A DNA stretch of 64,000 bases, taken from the NCBI GenBank assembly GCA_025201375.1, contig JAIWZP010000008.1, forward strand, positions 744,001-808,000, in the 5' to 3' direction. Of this stretch, positions 38,452-51,493 are shown in pieces. The stretch comes from Gongronella butleri. Taxonomy: Eukaryota > Mucoromycota > Mucoromycetes > Mucorales > Cunninghamellaceae. The notes below the pieces were generated by a model that was not told the origin of the DNA, made no database searches, and saw only the letters and a program-made list of their open reading frames with translations. Numbering within the stretch: position 1 is the first letter of the stretch; each line of letters begins with the position of its first letter. A program made the translations under genes and the position numbers.

Positions 38452-40943
38452 ATGACCAACGTGGTGTCCCGGTTTCGCGTCAAGAAACTGTCGCCCAAGC
38501 ACCCACTCCCTATTTACAAGGAGTCACAGCTGCCTGACCTGATCGACCCGGCCAGTATTATCCAGCGCGCCGTGCCTCAAGTGGAAACAGGTGTTGAAAA
38601 AGAAGAAGAAGAAGAGGTAAAGCTTGGGTGATCAAAAAATCGCGTCATCTACAGGCGTGTCAAGAGCTGCGCACGCGTTTGAGCGTGTTTTGGTGCCTTG
38701 TATGCGAGCGAGGATGGACAAGGAACGCGTGGATTCATGCGATTGGGTGGTACAGGTGCAGGGGAAAAGAAGGGGGGGGAAATGATGATTGGGGGGAAAA
38801 AGGAGGCAAAGTGATGGAGATCGGACGCGTTACTGCGGATGCAAACGCGTCATGGGGGAGGGGGAGACTGTGTCTGTTGTCAAGGCAACAAAAGCAAATT
38901 CAGCTGGCTGCGAGCCTGTTTTCTTTGTGTGTGACAAAAAAGATGGTTGCTAATTTTGGATTCTTTTTTTTTTTTTTTCATCTTTGCATTAGCATGATTT
39001 GCAAGCAGCCATCTCAGCTGCGCAGGCCGCTGTCACCACGGGTGCCAAGGTTGAGACGTATATCCCCACACCTGACGCGTCCAATCGCATCGACAACAAG
39101 GTGTTTCATCATCTCTACAAGAAAAAGTACAAAGAGCCATCCACCCTCATCCGATTCTCCTCGACAGTCGAGGAGATGACCGGTTGCCCTTACGTCATGG
39201 ACGAGGCCGATGACGCGTACCTCAAATCCAGCGGCGTGGGGCTCTCTGAGGACGATTTTGAAAAGCTCATGTGGGAATTTGAAAGTATCACCAACGAACA
39301 ATTGCCTCATCTGCACCTGGTATGAATGAAAGCAATGGGGAGCAAAAAGAGGCGCATAAAAAAATCAAGAAAACGGGGCGGCTGACGCGCCACATGGCGT
39401 CTTTTTTTCTTTTTTTTTCTTTTTCTACAGGATCCATCACATTGCCCTGAATACGAGGACTTTTTGCTGCTTGTACCTGAGCATTCGATCATCCACAAGT
39501 GGACCATGGCGCCACAGGTGTACGAGCACTGGCGTGCAAGGCGATTGGAGCGCGGTGGCAAGACCATCACGCCAAGTTTGGCCTATGAGGATATTTCCAA
39601 GCACGAGATCGATCCATACGTGTGCTTCCGCCGGCGTGAGACCAAGCCCGTGCGCAAGACGCGCCGCAGTGACCAGCAGTCCATGGAAAGGCTGTTCAAG
39701 TTACGCAACGAAATGGAAATGGCACGGAATCTCATGGAAATGGTCCTGCGGCGAGAAAAGTTGCGCAAAGAAGGCCTTGTCATGGAACATGCTGCATTTG
39801 AGCTCTCTGCGCGGCTTCGAGAACAGCAGCGCATCTTGGGCATCAAAGAAGACGAGGAAGTCACGCAGATGTTCTCGCGTAAAAAGCGAAAAGTCGCCCT
39901 CCCCGATGGCAGCTCCTCTGGGTAACGTTTTTTTTTTCTTCTTTTTTCTTCTTCTTTTTTCTTCATTCGAGCAACGTCAAGTTCATTGTTTTCTCATTCT
40001 TTTTTTTTTATCATGTAGCACGACTATTAAGATACCTCTTCATCGTTTGAAACGTGATGCCCTAGAAAAGTCGCCCCTGCAGCTGCAAATTGAGGCTGAG
40101 CTGTCCAAGCGCCGCGAGCGAGATGCAGATTACGAAGATATCACCGAGGTAAGACGCGACTTGGATCAAGCCGACGCGACTTTTTGAAAGAGAAATTCAC
40201 GCTTTTCCTTTCCCTCTTCTTTAGAATCCTCACCAGCCATTTGCCAAGTCCATACCATCCAGGTTTTTCCGTCCTTTGCACAACACCTTGGAAGCGCCTG
40301 CCGCGCCAAGGTCTCTTTTTGGGCGCTCATCAGAGCCACGCGCAACACCAGGCTTTGAAATTGGCATTCGAAAGCGCGTTGGCCGCGGTGGTCGTATTTT
40401 CATCGATCGTATTCGCTATCCATCGTCTGAGTGGCCAAACACAAACAAATTCGACCCCGACGCGCTCTCAGACGACGAACATGATTTTCAATGGATGGAC
40501 GACGCGTAAGTAAAATGCAAAAAAATGCATAAAATGGGAAAAAAAATGGCATGTTTGCCTCCTCCTTTTTTGCTTACCTCTCTTTTTATTCGTTCTTTAG
40601 CGCTCTCCAGCATCGTGTTGAGGCTCTAGACGAAACCGATTTGCGCAGCCTGCTGACGGTGCCATTCATGCAACCATTTAATGCACAGCATCCCATGTTC
40701 CCGCCCACACGCCCTTCGCCATCCCTGTCCCCACCGCCATCCGCGTCGGCACCAACGACCAAATATGCGTTTGATCCGACCCCACCCACCACTCCACGTG
40801 TTGCCTTGCAGCCGACCACCAATGCCCCGTCATCGATATCCCCTCAGCAAGCAAACAACAACGCATCCTCCCCATCCTCCCTCATGTACAATCTCACCAA
40901 GATTGAGCTCTGCGGCAGCAGAAACTCGCTCAACTTGAAATAA
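38452..40943 (+). CDS. EPL1: Enhancer of polycomb-like protein Epl1 (NuA4 subunit)
   Basis: Six exons, 38452-38616, 38993-39319, 39431-39921, 40019-40148, 40225-40505 and 40601-40943, give 578 aa. The N-terminus (FRVKKLSPKHPLPIYKESQL) and the core KVETYIPTPDASNRIDN, LIRFSSTVEEMTGCPYVMDE, followed by EYEDFLLLVPEHS and DPYVCFRRRETKPVRKTRR, are the enhancer-of-polycomb signature. Epl1 scaffolds the Esa1 acetyltransferase in NuA4/Piccolo and docks it on nucleosomes. Later segments hold a coiled, charged helix (RNEMEMARNLMEMVLRREKL), a C-terminal GRGGRIFIDRI motif and a Ser/Pro-rich tail. The first intron is unusually long (376 nt) and G-rich; the others are 71-111 nt. The gene is divergent from Tah18 and 1 kb upstream of Pob3. 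Confidence 0.92.
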
Positions 40944-41953
40944 AATGGACCACATAGTCACCCGCAATTGCCGCATCCCATCGCATTGCACCATTCCGTC
41001 TCCTCCATTTCATGATTCAATGGCCCATCAAAGCGTTCCCATCCTCCCCCCCCCTTCTCTCAGATCCCAGACTCATGCCTCATCCTCCCCTCTCCCAATT
41101 GACACGGTCAAACTTGTATAAATATCAATAAAAGTCTCAAGTTTTCTACAAACGACGCGTCTTTTTTTTCGCTTTCTTTTTAATTTTTACGCGCAAATAG
41201 AGTGGATTTGCCGTTGCCCCGAGTAACAATCGCACTTTGAGCATCGAGAAACATAATCTTTGGTTACGAGGGAGCATGGCGCTTGAAAAAAGTGCGTGCC
41301 TCAGCAGCCACAAAGCACATTGGCGTATTTTAACGGATTCGACCGAATACCCGGTTTCAAGTTCACATAAAATGCTTCTTCTGGTGCGTGCAATGTATCC
41401 TCGATGTTGGCCATGGGCGTGTCAAATGGAAGAATCGATCAAAAAGGCCAATTTCGCACGAGTAAGCGTATTTTTAAGAAAATACGTTTGAAAATGTGAT
41501 GAATACGCGCGTATTTATTATTGGATGATCCACTGTAGAGAGCGCTATAGGTGACGAAATAGTCACGGTCTTGGGCGACGCGTCGCTTTCTTTGCCCAAG
41601 ACGCGTTTTTTTTCTGTTTTCAACGTTTGAAGCGGTTTGCAGGTCGGGTTCAGGCTGATGAGGGGCTCATTTTTCGTTTTAGACTACCTCGCGGTGACTG
41701 GAATGCAATGTAAATGCCAGCAAAGGTACAAAAATAAGCAGAAAAGGTGCTGTAGTAACGAATTGCCAAGTCAATTGGAGGTGAGGAGCCATTGGGCTGC
41801 GCCTGACCTTTTTGTGTGTGGCTGACGGCTCTTTTTGGGCTGCCGCGTCAAGCGCTGTTTTATTTTTTTAGGGCGTGTCGGCTACCAAACACGTCTCTTT
41901 TTTTTTTTCTCTTCCTTTGTTTCTTTTCTCCTGCATTTTTACCTTTTTTTCAA
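40944..41953. other. Intergenic between Epl1 and Pob3 genes
   Basis: AATAAA near 41127 probably ends the Epl1 transcript. No gene supported in the remainder. Confidence 0.55.
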
Positions 41954-44177
41954 ATGGCGGACCGCGAGAACTTTGACTTTAATTCTATCTACAGTGGCGT
42001 GAGCTCCAAGACAGGACGATTCCGCCTTGCCACCAATGGCGTGGGCTGGAAGGGCTCGGGCGAGCCATACGTTTGCGCACCAGACGAAATCAGCCGATTC
42101 TCCTGGATGCGCGTCGCTCGCGGCTACCAGCTGCGTCTCTACACCAAAGACAACACCATCATGCGATTCGACGGCTTCCGCGCCGAGGTAAAATTTTGCA
42201 AAGAAAGAAAGAAAAAAGCTCGCAAACACGCCTATTTATACGTCTTTTATTATTTTTGCTACAGGATCTCGACACCATCAAGGACGCCGTCAAGAGGTTT
42301 TACAAGCTGCCGTTGGACACCAAAGAGCCGTCGCTCAAGGGCTGGAACTGGGGCAACGTCGACTTCCAGGGTGAGAAAAAAGGCGGAAAGGGGGGCAACT
42401 TGAGCAAAATAGAGTGATGCGCAGCCATTGGTACTGATGGATTGATATTTTGTTTATGCAGGCTCCGAACTGGTGTTCAACGTGGGCAGCAAGACACTGT
42501 TGGAATTGCCGCTGGCCAGCGCCATTGGCGCGAGCAAAGCCGGCAAAAACGAGGTTTCTGTGAATTTCGTCGATCCCGGACAGCCAGGCCCCGAGGGCGT
42601 GGACCCCAAGCAGGTCGACGAACTCATGGACGTCACCTTTTACATCCCTGGCACCGTCACCAAGGATGCCGATGACGAAAACGACGCCGACGCCGAAGAA
42701 GAGGTCAATGCCGATGTTGTCTTTTATGACACGGTCAAATCAAAGCTCGAACTCAGCCAGCTCACCACAGAGAACATTGTCCAATTCCCAGAGGTGCTTT
42801 GCATTACACCTCGGTATAAAAAAAAAAAAGAAAAGCTCAATGGACGAACATGCAATCGCTCATTTTCTTATTTTTTTTCTTGCATTCAATAGTGGCCGCT
42901 ACAACATCGATATGTACCAAGATTTCCTGCGCCTGCGCGGCAAGACGTACGACTACAAGATCCTGTACGCCAACATTGTCAAGCTCTTTTTGCTGCTCAA
43001 GCCCGACGACGTTCATGTTTTGTTTGTGGTAAGCCATTGGATTCGGATCAAAAGCCATCTGATGCGTGCTCAAACGCGTAAAAAATGTGAATTGACGCGC
43101 GTGGACATGGAACGACGCGTCACCAGATGAAACCCGACGCGCTTTCTGGCCTCATTCTGATCCTTTTTCTTTTTTTTTTATTTTAGATCGGCCTAGATCC
43201 GCCCTTGCGCCAGGGCCAGACCAAGTACCCCTTCTTGGTGCTTCAATTTGTGCGTGAGGACGAGATCGATGTGGAGCTGAACCTGGACGATACCAAGTTG
43301 GACGAGAAATACGAAAACAAGCTGCAAAAGCATTATGACGCGCCAACCTACGAGGTGGTCAGCACCATCTTCCGCGCGTTGACAGGCAAAAAGGTCACAG
43401 TCCCTGGGAACTTTAGAAGGTAATGGCTAGAAACAAGAGGAGAAAAGGAAGAAAAATGCGGGTCAAAGCGCGTCCATTGTGTTTCTTGGACAACGTGTGG
43501 CACCGCGCACAACGAGGGACAAGGAAAAAAGAAAAAAAGCCTGAGACTGACACCCATTTTATTAGTCACCATGGTGCGAATGCGATCAAGTGCTCGATGA
43601 AGGCCAACGAAGGCTTCCTGTACCCCTTGGACAAGAGCTTCCTGTTCATTCCCAAGCCCACGACATTTGTGCCCATTGGCCAAATCTCGATGGTGTCGTT
43701 CTCGCGCATTGGGTCGCAGAGCGGTGGCACGTCGCGCACCTTTGACATGAAATTCCACATGCACAGCGGCAGCGACTACCAATTCTCAAGCATCAATCGC
43801 GAGGAGTACGCCAACATTGAGGCCTTTTTGCGGGAAAAGAAGATCAAGGTCAAGACCGACAGCACCCAAGAGACCGTTGTGTCCTATGTCGACATGGACG
43901 AAGACGAAGAAGACGGCGACTTTGGCTCCCGCAAGAAACGACGCGTCGACGACGACGACGACATGGGCGAGGACGAAGATGAAAGTCGTAAGTTTGCTCA
44001 TTTCCCTTTCACCAATGAAATCACCCCGAGATGACGCGTCGCACTTTTTTTTCTCATTTATTTTTCTTCTTGCAAATAGCCGATGAAGACTTTGCTCCTG
44101 ATGATGCGAGTGACATTGCCGAGGAATTCGATTCTGACGCTGAGCAAGACGACGAGGGTGATGATGACGATGAATGA
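41954..44177 (+). CDS. POB3: FACT complex subunit Pob3 (SSRP1 family, no HMG box)
   Basis: Seven exons, 41954-42187, 42265-42370, 42462-42813, 42893-43028, 43187-43419, 43566-43987 and 44080-44177, give 526 aa. FACT (with Spt16) moves histone H2A-H2B during transcription and replication. The N-terminal dimerisation domain reads FDFNSIYSG, GRFRLATNGVGWK. The structure-specific recognition and PH-like repeats follow with GSELVFNVGSKTLLELP, VDELMDVTFYIPG, GRYNIDMYQDFLRLRGKTYDY and NAIKCSMKANEGFLYPLDKS. A basic KKRRV stretch and a long acidic tail (EQDDEGDDDDE) end the protein. As in yeast Pob3, and unlike animal SSRP1, there is no HMG box. AATAAA lies at 44304-44309. Confidence 0.94.
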
Positions 44178-45775
44178 AAAACGTTCGCCAATCGCATAAA
44201 AAGCAACAAAAATCGACACAAACACCCCCATCACCAATTCAATTGACTACAATGACACCCACTTTTTACCTGCCTCCCACGTGGCTCCCTCTCTCAGTAC
44301 ATAAATAAAATGGCAAACAAAGGCCAAACATCATTTCTTTCTTTACTTCATCTCTGACGCAATTGAGCGCGCCCTTTTTTTTTTCAATGATCACGCGTCA
44401 ATGTGATCCAATTTGCATGCAGCACCCTCGAGTATTCAGGCGATCTCCCCATTAACCCAGAATATCCGCGCTAGGCGATGAAAAGGAGTAAAACAAGCTC
44501 ATCTCATCGCGCTTTCTTCATTTACCCGCATGCACCGATATGGACAAGGATCTTGAGTGATTTGTAAAGCGATGGCGTTTGCAATGGCAGATAAATTAAA
44601 TGACACAATGTGTGGCAAGATAGCCTTCAGGGCTTGCAGCCGAGGAATGGACCCTGTGCGACCCCTTTTTTCATCCGTGGTTGAATCTCAGATAATCATC
44701 CATAGCAAGTTTTTCAAATTTCCGCCGCGTAGATGAACCTTGCAGGCCGATGCCAAACATTGACCATTGAAACATGGCTCGTGTCCTATTTTTTTCTTGA
44801 AACGCGAGATCATGGGGGCAAATCAATTGCCCGCTTATATATTGTCAATTTGGCGCCAGCCAATTCTCGAATGCTGTTTTATTGGCTGGTCGGCACTTGC
44901 ACACCGATGTTAAAAATAAGAGGGATCGACCATGAAATGAACTGTAAAATAGGTGATTTGCTGTTTTCTGCAAAACTGGCTAGATCAAGAGGTGATGTGG
45001 GTTTGTGTCTCTCGTTGCAAATGTGCGTACACGAGCAACAATTGCCAGAGAGGCAGCATGTTTGCAGGCTGATCAGAAAAAAAAAGCAAAAGAAATAAAA
45101 TGCGCATCTCAGCTTGACTTTTTGTCTGGTGTCACCGTGCCCGGAAGCTTATTCTACCAGCGACAATTGTGCCTGGACCATCTTGGAACCATAAAATAAT
45201 AAATTAAGCGCGCATTGCGTTGGAAAATGACATCGTACGTCTTTTTTTATTTTTCTCTTTTTCCCACTGTTGTATCAGGTCCCTGGAAACGTAACAATGC
45301 GGGGCGCATCCAATTTCTGTGGGTTTCCACCCTGAAGCTCCTGATTGTGCCACCTTGCATAGACAGGCTCATTGTGTTCCCGTACGCGCGCGCGTGAGCG
45401 CGGAGAACAAGACCACCAATTAAAGTTTAAATCCTGCAAATCAAGCAATTAAAGCGAAATTCAAGCCGGGCTTGATGAAAAAAAAAGAGTGAAAAAACAG
45501 GGAACCTCCAATTCGCTATATGCAAGGGCTCATTATACTTTCATTTCCCCAAAGGCATTGTATGGTTCGTTATGGTTAGGTCATTGTCCGTCAAGGCCCC
45601 TCCCCCGCTCATCTCTCAGCAGCAAAACAATATAAAAGATGCGCGACAAAGATACCAATTCCTTTTTTTTTTTTTTTTCGTTACAAGCTTCAGCATCTTT
45701 TTTTTCCCCACCCACACCTTTCCTTCTTTTTCCCTCCTTTTTTTGATCTCTTGACGAGAATTTGTTCATTTATTC
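44178..45775. other. Intergenic upstream of the chitinase cluster
   Basis: No gene supported. It contains the Pob3 polyadenylation signal, a GCGCGCGCG stretch near 45385 and the first chitinase promoter with TATAAAA at 45631-45637. Confidence 0.55.
45631..45637 (+). promoter_or_regulatory. TATA box of chitinase gene 1
   Basis: TATAAAA, 139 bases before the start codon; the other two chitinase genes have the same motif at similar distance. Confidence 0.6.
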
Positions 45776-47840
45776 ATGATGTTTACTGGTAAACGTATTG
45801 TCTCTCTTGCTGTTTCGTTGTATCTGGCTTCCATCAAGGCGCAGGCCGCCTCCATCCCGGACAATGCGGTGTCCTTTTACTGGGGACAGGTAAATTGCGC
45901 TGTTTTTGTCTTTTTTTTATGCTGTGGCACGTCGCTTGTGTGATACTCATCCCCGCTCTTTGTGTCTCCTTGAATAGAATTCCGCAGCGGCCGGTGGCAG
46001 TGGCAACCAGGAGTCGCTTGCGACGTATTGCGACGGATCCGCAGACGTGATTCTCTTGAGTTTCTTGACAAACTTCAATGTTGGCGGCCTCCCCACGCTC
46101 AACTTTGCAAGTGCATGCGAAAACACGTACTTTGATGGCACCACCTTGCTCAATTGCCCTAATATTGGCAAAGGTACAGCAGAAAAAAAATGAGAAAAAG
46201 AGAGAGAGAAAAAAAATGCACCATAACATCAATTGTTTTTTTTTTTTTTTTTTTTTACGACAGACATCAAGACGTGTCAAGGCAAGGGCAAGAAGATTCT
46301 GCTTTCCATTGGTGGTGCTGCCGGCTCGTACGGGTTCTCCTCGGACGACCAGGCCAGTCAATTCGCAACGACGCTTTACGACATGTTTGGCGGCGGTTCG
46401 CATAAATATCGTCCCTTTGGCGATGCCCAGGTGGACGGCTTTGACTTTGACATTGAAGGTGGTGGCGCGACAGGCTACGCGACGCTGGCCAAGGACCTCA
46501 AAGCGAAGGATTCGAGTATTCTGATCACGGCTGCGCCGCAATGCCCGTTTCCCGACGCGATGCTCGGCGATGCCCTGGATAATGCGCCATTTGATGCCGT
46601 CTGGGTGCAATTCTACAACAATTACTGCTCAGCGTCCGGCAGCAACTTCAATTTCGACACCTGGGACAATTGGGCAAAGACAAAGTCGCCAAACAAGGAC
46701 GTCAAGGTCTTTTTGGGTCTTCCAGGTTCGTCCACCGCCGCTGGCACTGGCTACATTGATATGAACAACATCAAGTCCGTCGCAGCTGGTCTTGACAAGT
46801 ATGATTCTTATGGCGGCATCATGTTCTGGGTAAGGAAAAAAAAAAAAAGAAGAAAAGATAAAAGTAAAAAAAAAGACAACAAAAAAAAAAACGACTTTTG
46901 TGTGTTAACCTCCCTCCCCCTTTTTTTTTTTTTGTAGGATGCGTCGCAAGCTTACTCCAACACGGATGCGTCGCCCAATTTGGCGGCGGCAGTGGCCAAT
47001 CTTGTGCACGATGGCACGTCATCGGGCGGAGGCGGCAGCAGCGACGCGACAACGACGACGACTGACAAGCCAAAGACGTCATCGACGACCACGGATGCGC
47101 CCACGACCAAGGAATCGGCAACGACTACGGCGAGCGCGTCTTCCGGCAAGGCGACGACCTCATCGGGTGCGACAAAGACTACGGATGCGCCCACTATTGC
47201 GCCTACGACCACGTCGGCGACGGAAACTACCACAACGACGTCCGCCGCACCGCCTGCGTCGTCCAGCGGGTCGTCGTCGTGCGGTGTGACCGTGAAGAAT
47301 GGAGCCGCGTGCTCAACTGAGGGCCAGTATGCTTGTGCTGGCTCGTCGTTTGGCATTTGTGACCACGGTGCATGGGTCGTCCAGCCGTGCGCGTCCGGTC
47401 TCGCGTGTTTTGCCACCACGGACAGCTCGTCCGTCTACTGTGCTCAGCCCGCATCGGGCTCCGACGTGTCAAAGGTCCAAGACACCTGTGAAGCGCCCAA
47501 ATCCGCCGTCGCCCCCAAACCCTACAAAGGCAACCTCGTCCAGGCCCAATTGTCCGTTGTCAACGTCTCCGAAGACAAATGGTCCGCCGTCGTCAACGCA
47601 CGCCGCACAAAGGCAAAGCCATTCGACTCAAAGGTCGTCGTGTCCGTCCAGTTGCCCAACCATATGACCATCGAGTCCGTGTCCACTGGCGGAAAAGTCA
47701 TCAAAAACGGCTCAAAGGCCACCCTCCAAGTCAAGAACCCCCAGCGCAAGTCCATGGACCTCGTCTTCACCATCAATGGCTCCATTGAAAAGGGCGCCGT
47801 CTTTGTTGCGCCAACGGCCAATGGCATGACTTTCCATTAA
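45776..47840 (+). CDS. Secreted GH18 chitinase 1 with CBM19 and C-terminal module
   Basis: Four exons, 45776-45889, 45978-46173, 46264-46829 and 46938-47840, give 592 aa. It hydrolyses beta-1,4-N-acetylglucosamine chains, here outside the cell. A signal peptide ends near AQA (residue 24). The GH18 barrel holds [14 protein letters not shown] and the catalytic DGFDFDIEG at residues 161-169, with E168 as proton donor; this is the plant-type (class III) group to which yeast Cts1 belongs. A long Thr/Ser-rich linker (about 310-400, probably O-glycosylated) leads to a CBM19-like chitin-binding module, about 406-461, with [17 protein letters not shown] and GLACFATTD. The last about 120 residues ([24 protein letters not shown]) form an unnamed module shared by all three genes here. 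This copy is the most divergent of the three. Confidence 0.93.
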
Positions 47841-48777
47841 GCAAATTTTCTTGCGCATCACTTTTTTTCTTTCTTTCTGTTTTTGTACTTTCCACTTGTA
47901 TAGTAACTTCCACTTTTGTTCACAATTAAAAAAACAGATCATTTTGAAAAATAAAAATGGCAAAAACACGTCAGAGACGCGTACTTTTCTGTTTCTCGTT
48001 ATTTTGACACTTTTTGACATCGAGACGCGATTCTGCGCCCAGGCTTCAGTTGTCGTCTTGGCACACGAAAATGTAAAAAAAGGGCTAGAGATCGCAAATT
48101 TGAAAAACAGGCGTGCTTTTTCAAAATATTCGCGGACAAGACTTGGCACGAAATGCAAAACATTGACGATAGATGAACGATGTACGACTATATCCAACAA
48201 AAGAAACCAAAAGGAGACAGAAGAAAACGACAGAAGAGTTCGTTGTAATCCTATTTTCACATTTTATGCACAAACTGTACACAGTCATAGAAATAACCCA
48301 ATGGGGTAATGTGCTACTTTTTTGCAAATGAAAGAAGAGGGTGCAGACTTTCATTTGAGCCTCTCGTGGCGCCTCTGGGTGGATAATTGGCTGTACGACG
48401 ATTGTTTGGGATTTTGTATGGTGGCTGCGACGATTTTTACAAAAAAAAAAAAAATAGCAAGTCAGATCATCCTCCAACTTGGAGGAACAGTGGGGCGCCA
48501 GGCAACGGTACTAGTGAGACAAGTTTCACGCGATTTTACTTTGTGGCTTTTGAGAAAATCGGCTTTTAGTGAGCTGGAAGCCTCTTTTCCAAATGCTCAT
48601 CCTTCGACGACAAAACGCGCTAGGGCTGAACGATTGAAATTTTTCATAGAGCTTCATACAAACTTTCATGTGTATGTATTTGGGTGATGTAGTGATTATG
48701 CACGATCCAGAGTATCGACGCGTCGAAAATCATATTCAAAAAACGCGGTTTGGACGCGTCGCCATTCACGTTCAGTG

Positions 48778-48840
48778 TGCGTTTTTTTTGTGATCACCGG
48801 CATCCACGTGTGCGTACGATTCATATGCGCAAGATATATA
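48778..48840 (+). repeat. Short dispersed repeat shared with 37553-37612
   Basis: Begins TGCGTTTTTTTTGTGATCACC and continues GGCATCCACGTGTGCG; the match to the other copy covers about 40 bases well and then fades. Confidence 0.55.
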
Positions 48841-51351
48841 CGTTTCAGGCTGCTAAAAACACGTCGTCGATCCATGGCATTTAATTGAAAATCTTGCATT
48901 TTCGTGCTTCGTTTTCAATTTTCACGCGAACCAGCTTAACTATCCACGACCTTGCCAACACGAGAATTGATGAGGGCCGTGCGTTCCAGCTACCCTCCAA
49001 GTTTGGTGACGATCCAACCACTTTTTTTGAATTTTGAAAATTGCCCAGGGCATTGTCCATGTGTTTTGGCCATTTTCAATTCTGGACACTGTCCTCCATC
49101 TACACAACCTAGCAATGTCTGGATGGGTTCAAATGAAAGCCTGGTACGCCCTTTATAATATGAGTGCGTGAACCAACCAATCGATTTTGAGGATACCCTT
49201 CAAAAGCCATAATGGACGTTTGATCGCCCTTTGTGCGGCTTGCTCGCGTCTAATCAAGGTGCTTCAGCCTAAAACCGATACCATTCGAGAGCCAGGAAGA
49301 TTCCTAGTCATCTGTATGCGCATAGCAGCGCTAGATTCGTTGTCGCTTCTCGCGCAAGTCGCTGATTTCGATTGAAAATCAGACTTTGTCACAGCGGCTG
49401 TAAATTTCTTGCCCTGCCTCTCGATCCCAAGCGGCACTGAATCGCGTGGCCGTGAATTGATAATAATCTTGCGTGAGTTTGCCTTTTTTCAATGTCTCTT
49501 TTGACGCAAATTCTCTAAAAGACGTGTGGAGTTTTTTTTTTTTTGCACGTTAGGCTGACGGCTCTGTTTCCCATTCAACTCTATTGGCTCTCCAGGCATT
49601 CGCATTGAGATGGACTATCATCATTTGCGAATTTCACATCTGCAGTGCAACAGATAAGGGAAAAAAAAAGGGACCACTGGACAATTCGCGCTCGATTGGC
49701 GCTCAAATGGCGGAATTGGCGCGCTATTTCATGCGCCAAGGCCCTTTTGTCGCGTTCCCAGGTTGCGAATGTTGCCTTTTCGGCTCACCCAAGCAATTTT
49801 TTATGCATGAACCTTTTTTTTTTTTGGGAGTGATCCCTGGCCCTGCATCCTGCTTTGTCAATAAATGAACAATTTTATCTCCCGCACCGGGACCCTGGGC
49901 CTCAACATTAGGATGGGAGTCCAGGGACGCCCAGTGGTACGGATAAAATCGTGCAAAGAAACCAAGAAAAAAACAAGACAGATGGAAAAAGAAGGGTGGG
50001 AACGCGGGAGATCCTTTTTGAAAAAAAAAAAAAGGCAGTGAGGGGGGTGCGGGCGGGAGATGGGAGATGACAATAATTGAGTGAGTAGGGACCGTTTGCA
50101 TTTCAATTGTGACCATGGGGCGTGATTTGGCATGATCCTGGTCATTTCAATGCTCAATGACGATTTTTTTTAATGATTTTGTGGGGATGGTCAGCCTGTA
50201 TCTAGATCATCCTGCCTCTTAACTGTCAGTTGCAAATGGCTGCACATGGCCTCGACCGACAGACAGCTCATGTGGGCGGCAAAAACGATCAGAAAAGCCA
50301 TGTTTGGCTGGAACTCGCGCGGGTTCTTATTATTTTCAAGATGATCCCCATTTGGATAGCCCCTTTTAATTTCTGTTTAATGTGGTGCAAACTAAAAATC
50401 CGGGGAGACAGTACTCGGGGCCAATGAACCCATGTGACCAGCCACCCTTTTCCTTTTTTTTTTGTCGCGCTCTAGCATGAATACAGCCTAGTTTCATTTA
50501 TGTAAGCCGTGCGAGCGCGTACCGCACTCTCCCATTGCATTGTACCTGTTTGCCATGACCAGGGACAAGTGACTTTTTTGTAAAGCAGCGCGAGGAACGG
50601 CCAATTGGCAACATTTTCGCTTTGTGTGAGTGCTTCATTTGATTTTTTTTTTTGGAACTCTACACGGTCTTGGCGCGTCTTCAGCACCCTTTTTCAGATC
50701 GGCCCCACTTCTCCTTATCAGTTCGCTGCGATTGCGATGATTTTGAAGCCCTGAAAAAAAGGGAAAAGGGCTTCTCTCTTTCACCCCAGGGTCTGTGCCA
50801 CGGTGATCGGTTACACGCGCCCCTGTCGTGGAACAAGGTAGAATTTCACTAGGTCAAATGAAAAAAGACAATGGCCATGGAGATGCAGAAAGTGAAAGGC
50901 AAGAAAAAAAAAAAAAAAAGGAGAAGATGGACCATGCGAGCTGACAATACACGCGACGCATTGCAGATCGCGCGTTGTTGGTCACGACCATGACGTCTCA
51001 ATTGACCGGTCGTATGCACAGACGCGCATGAAATCATGTCAAAAAAAAGCCATTTGTGTTTGACGTCAACAGCAGAAAAAAAAAATAGGCGGGATGGCAA
51101 CACACCATTGTGTGCTCTTCCTTTATTGCAGAAAATCATCTCACTGGTTGCATTAAAAGGAGAAATGCACCAATCTTGAATAAAAGAATAAATTGGGGGC
51201 ATGCTGATGTAAGGATCAGCAAGACATGGACACTAGGAATGACAAAAAAAAAAAAAAAAAAAAGAGAGAGAACCATCCCCCATTGTGGTCGGTCAGGCGA
51301 AAACGACGGGCGCTCCGCCTCCTGACACGTCGAATCGAGACTAAATTCAAG

Positions 51352-51358
51352 TATAAAA
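51352..51358 (+). promoter_or_regulatory. TATA box of chitinase gene 2
   Basis: TATAAAA, 136 bases before the start codon. Confidence 0.65.
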
Positions 51359-51493
51359 AGGGGTGTTCTCGGTGGAAATCAAAAGCTGCATTAATTTCAC
51401 TCTTATTTTGCACCGCGTCTTATACACGCTTGGTCTACTTTTTCCCCAAACCTTTCCTTTTTTCTTCTTCACTTACTACTGTTCTCAAACGCA

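Larger units (their letters stand above)
47841..51493. other. Gene-poor spacer between chitinase genes 1 and 2
   Basis: No supported gene over 3.6 kb. It contains one copy of the short dispersed repeat (48778-48840), AATAAA-like sequence after chitinase 1 near 47948, and the promoter of chitinase 2 with TATAAAA at 51352-51358. Confidence 0.6.
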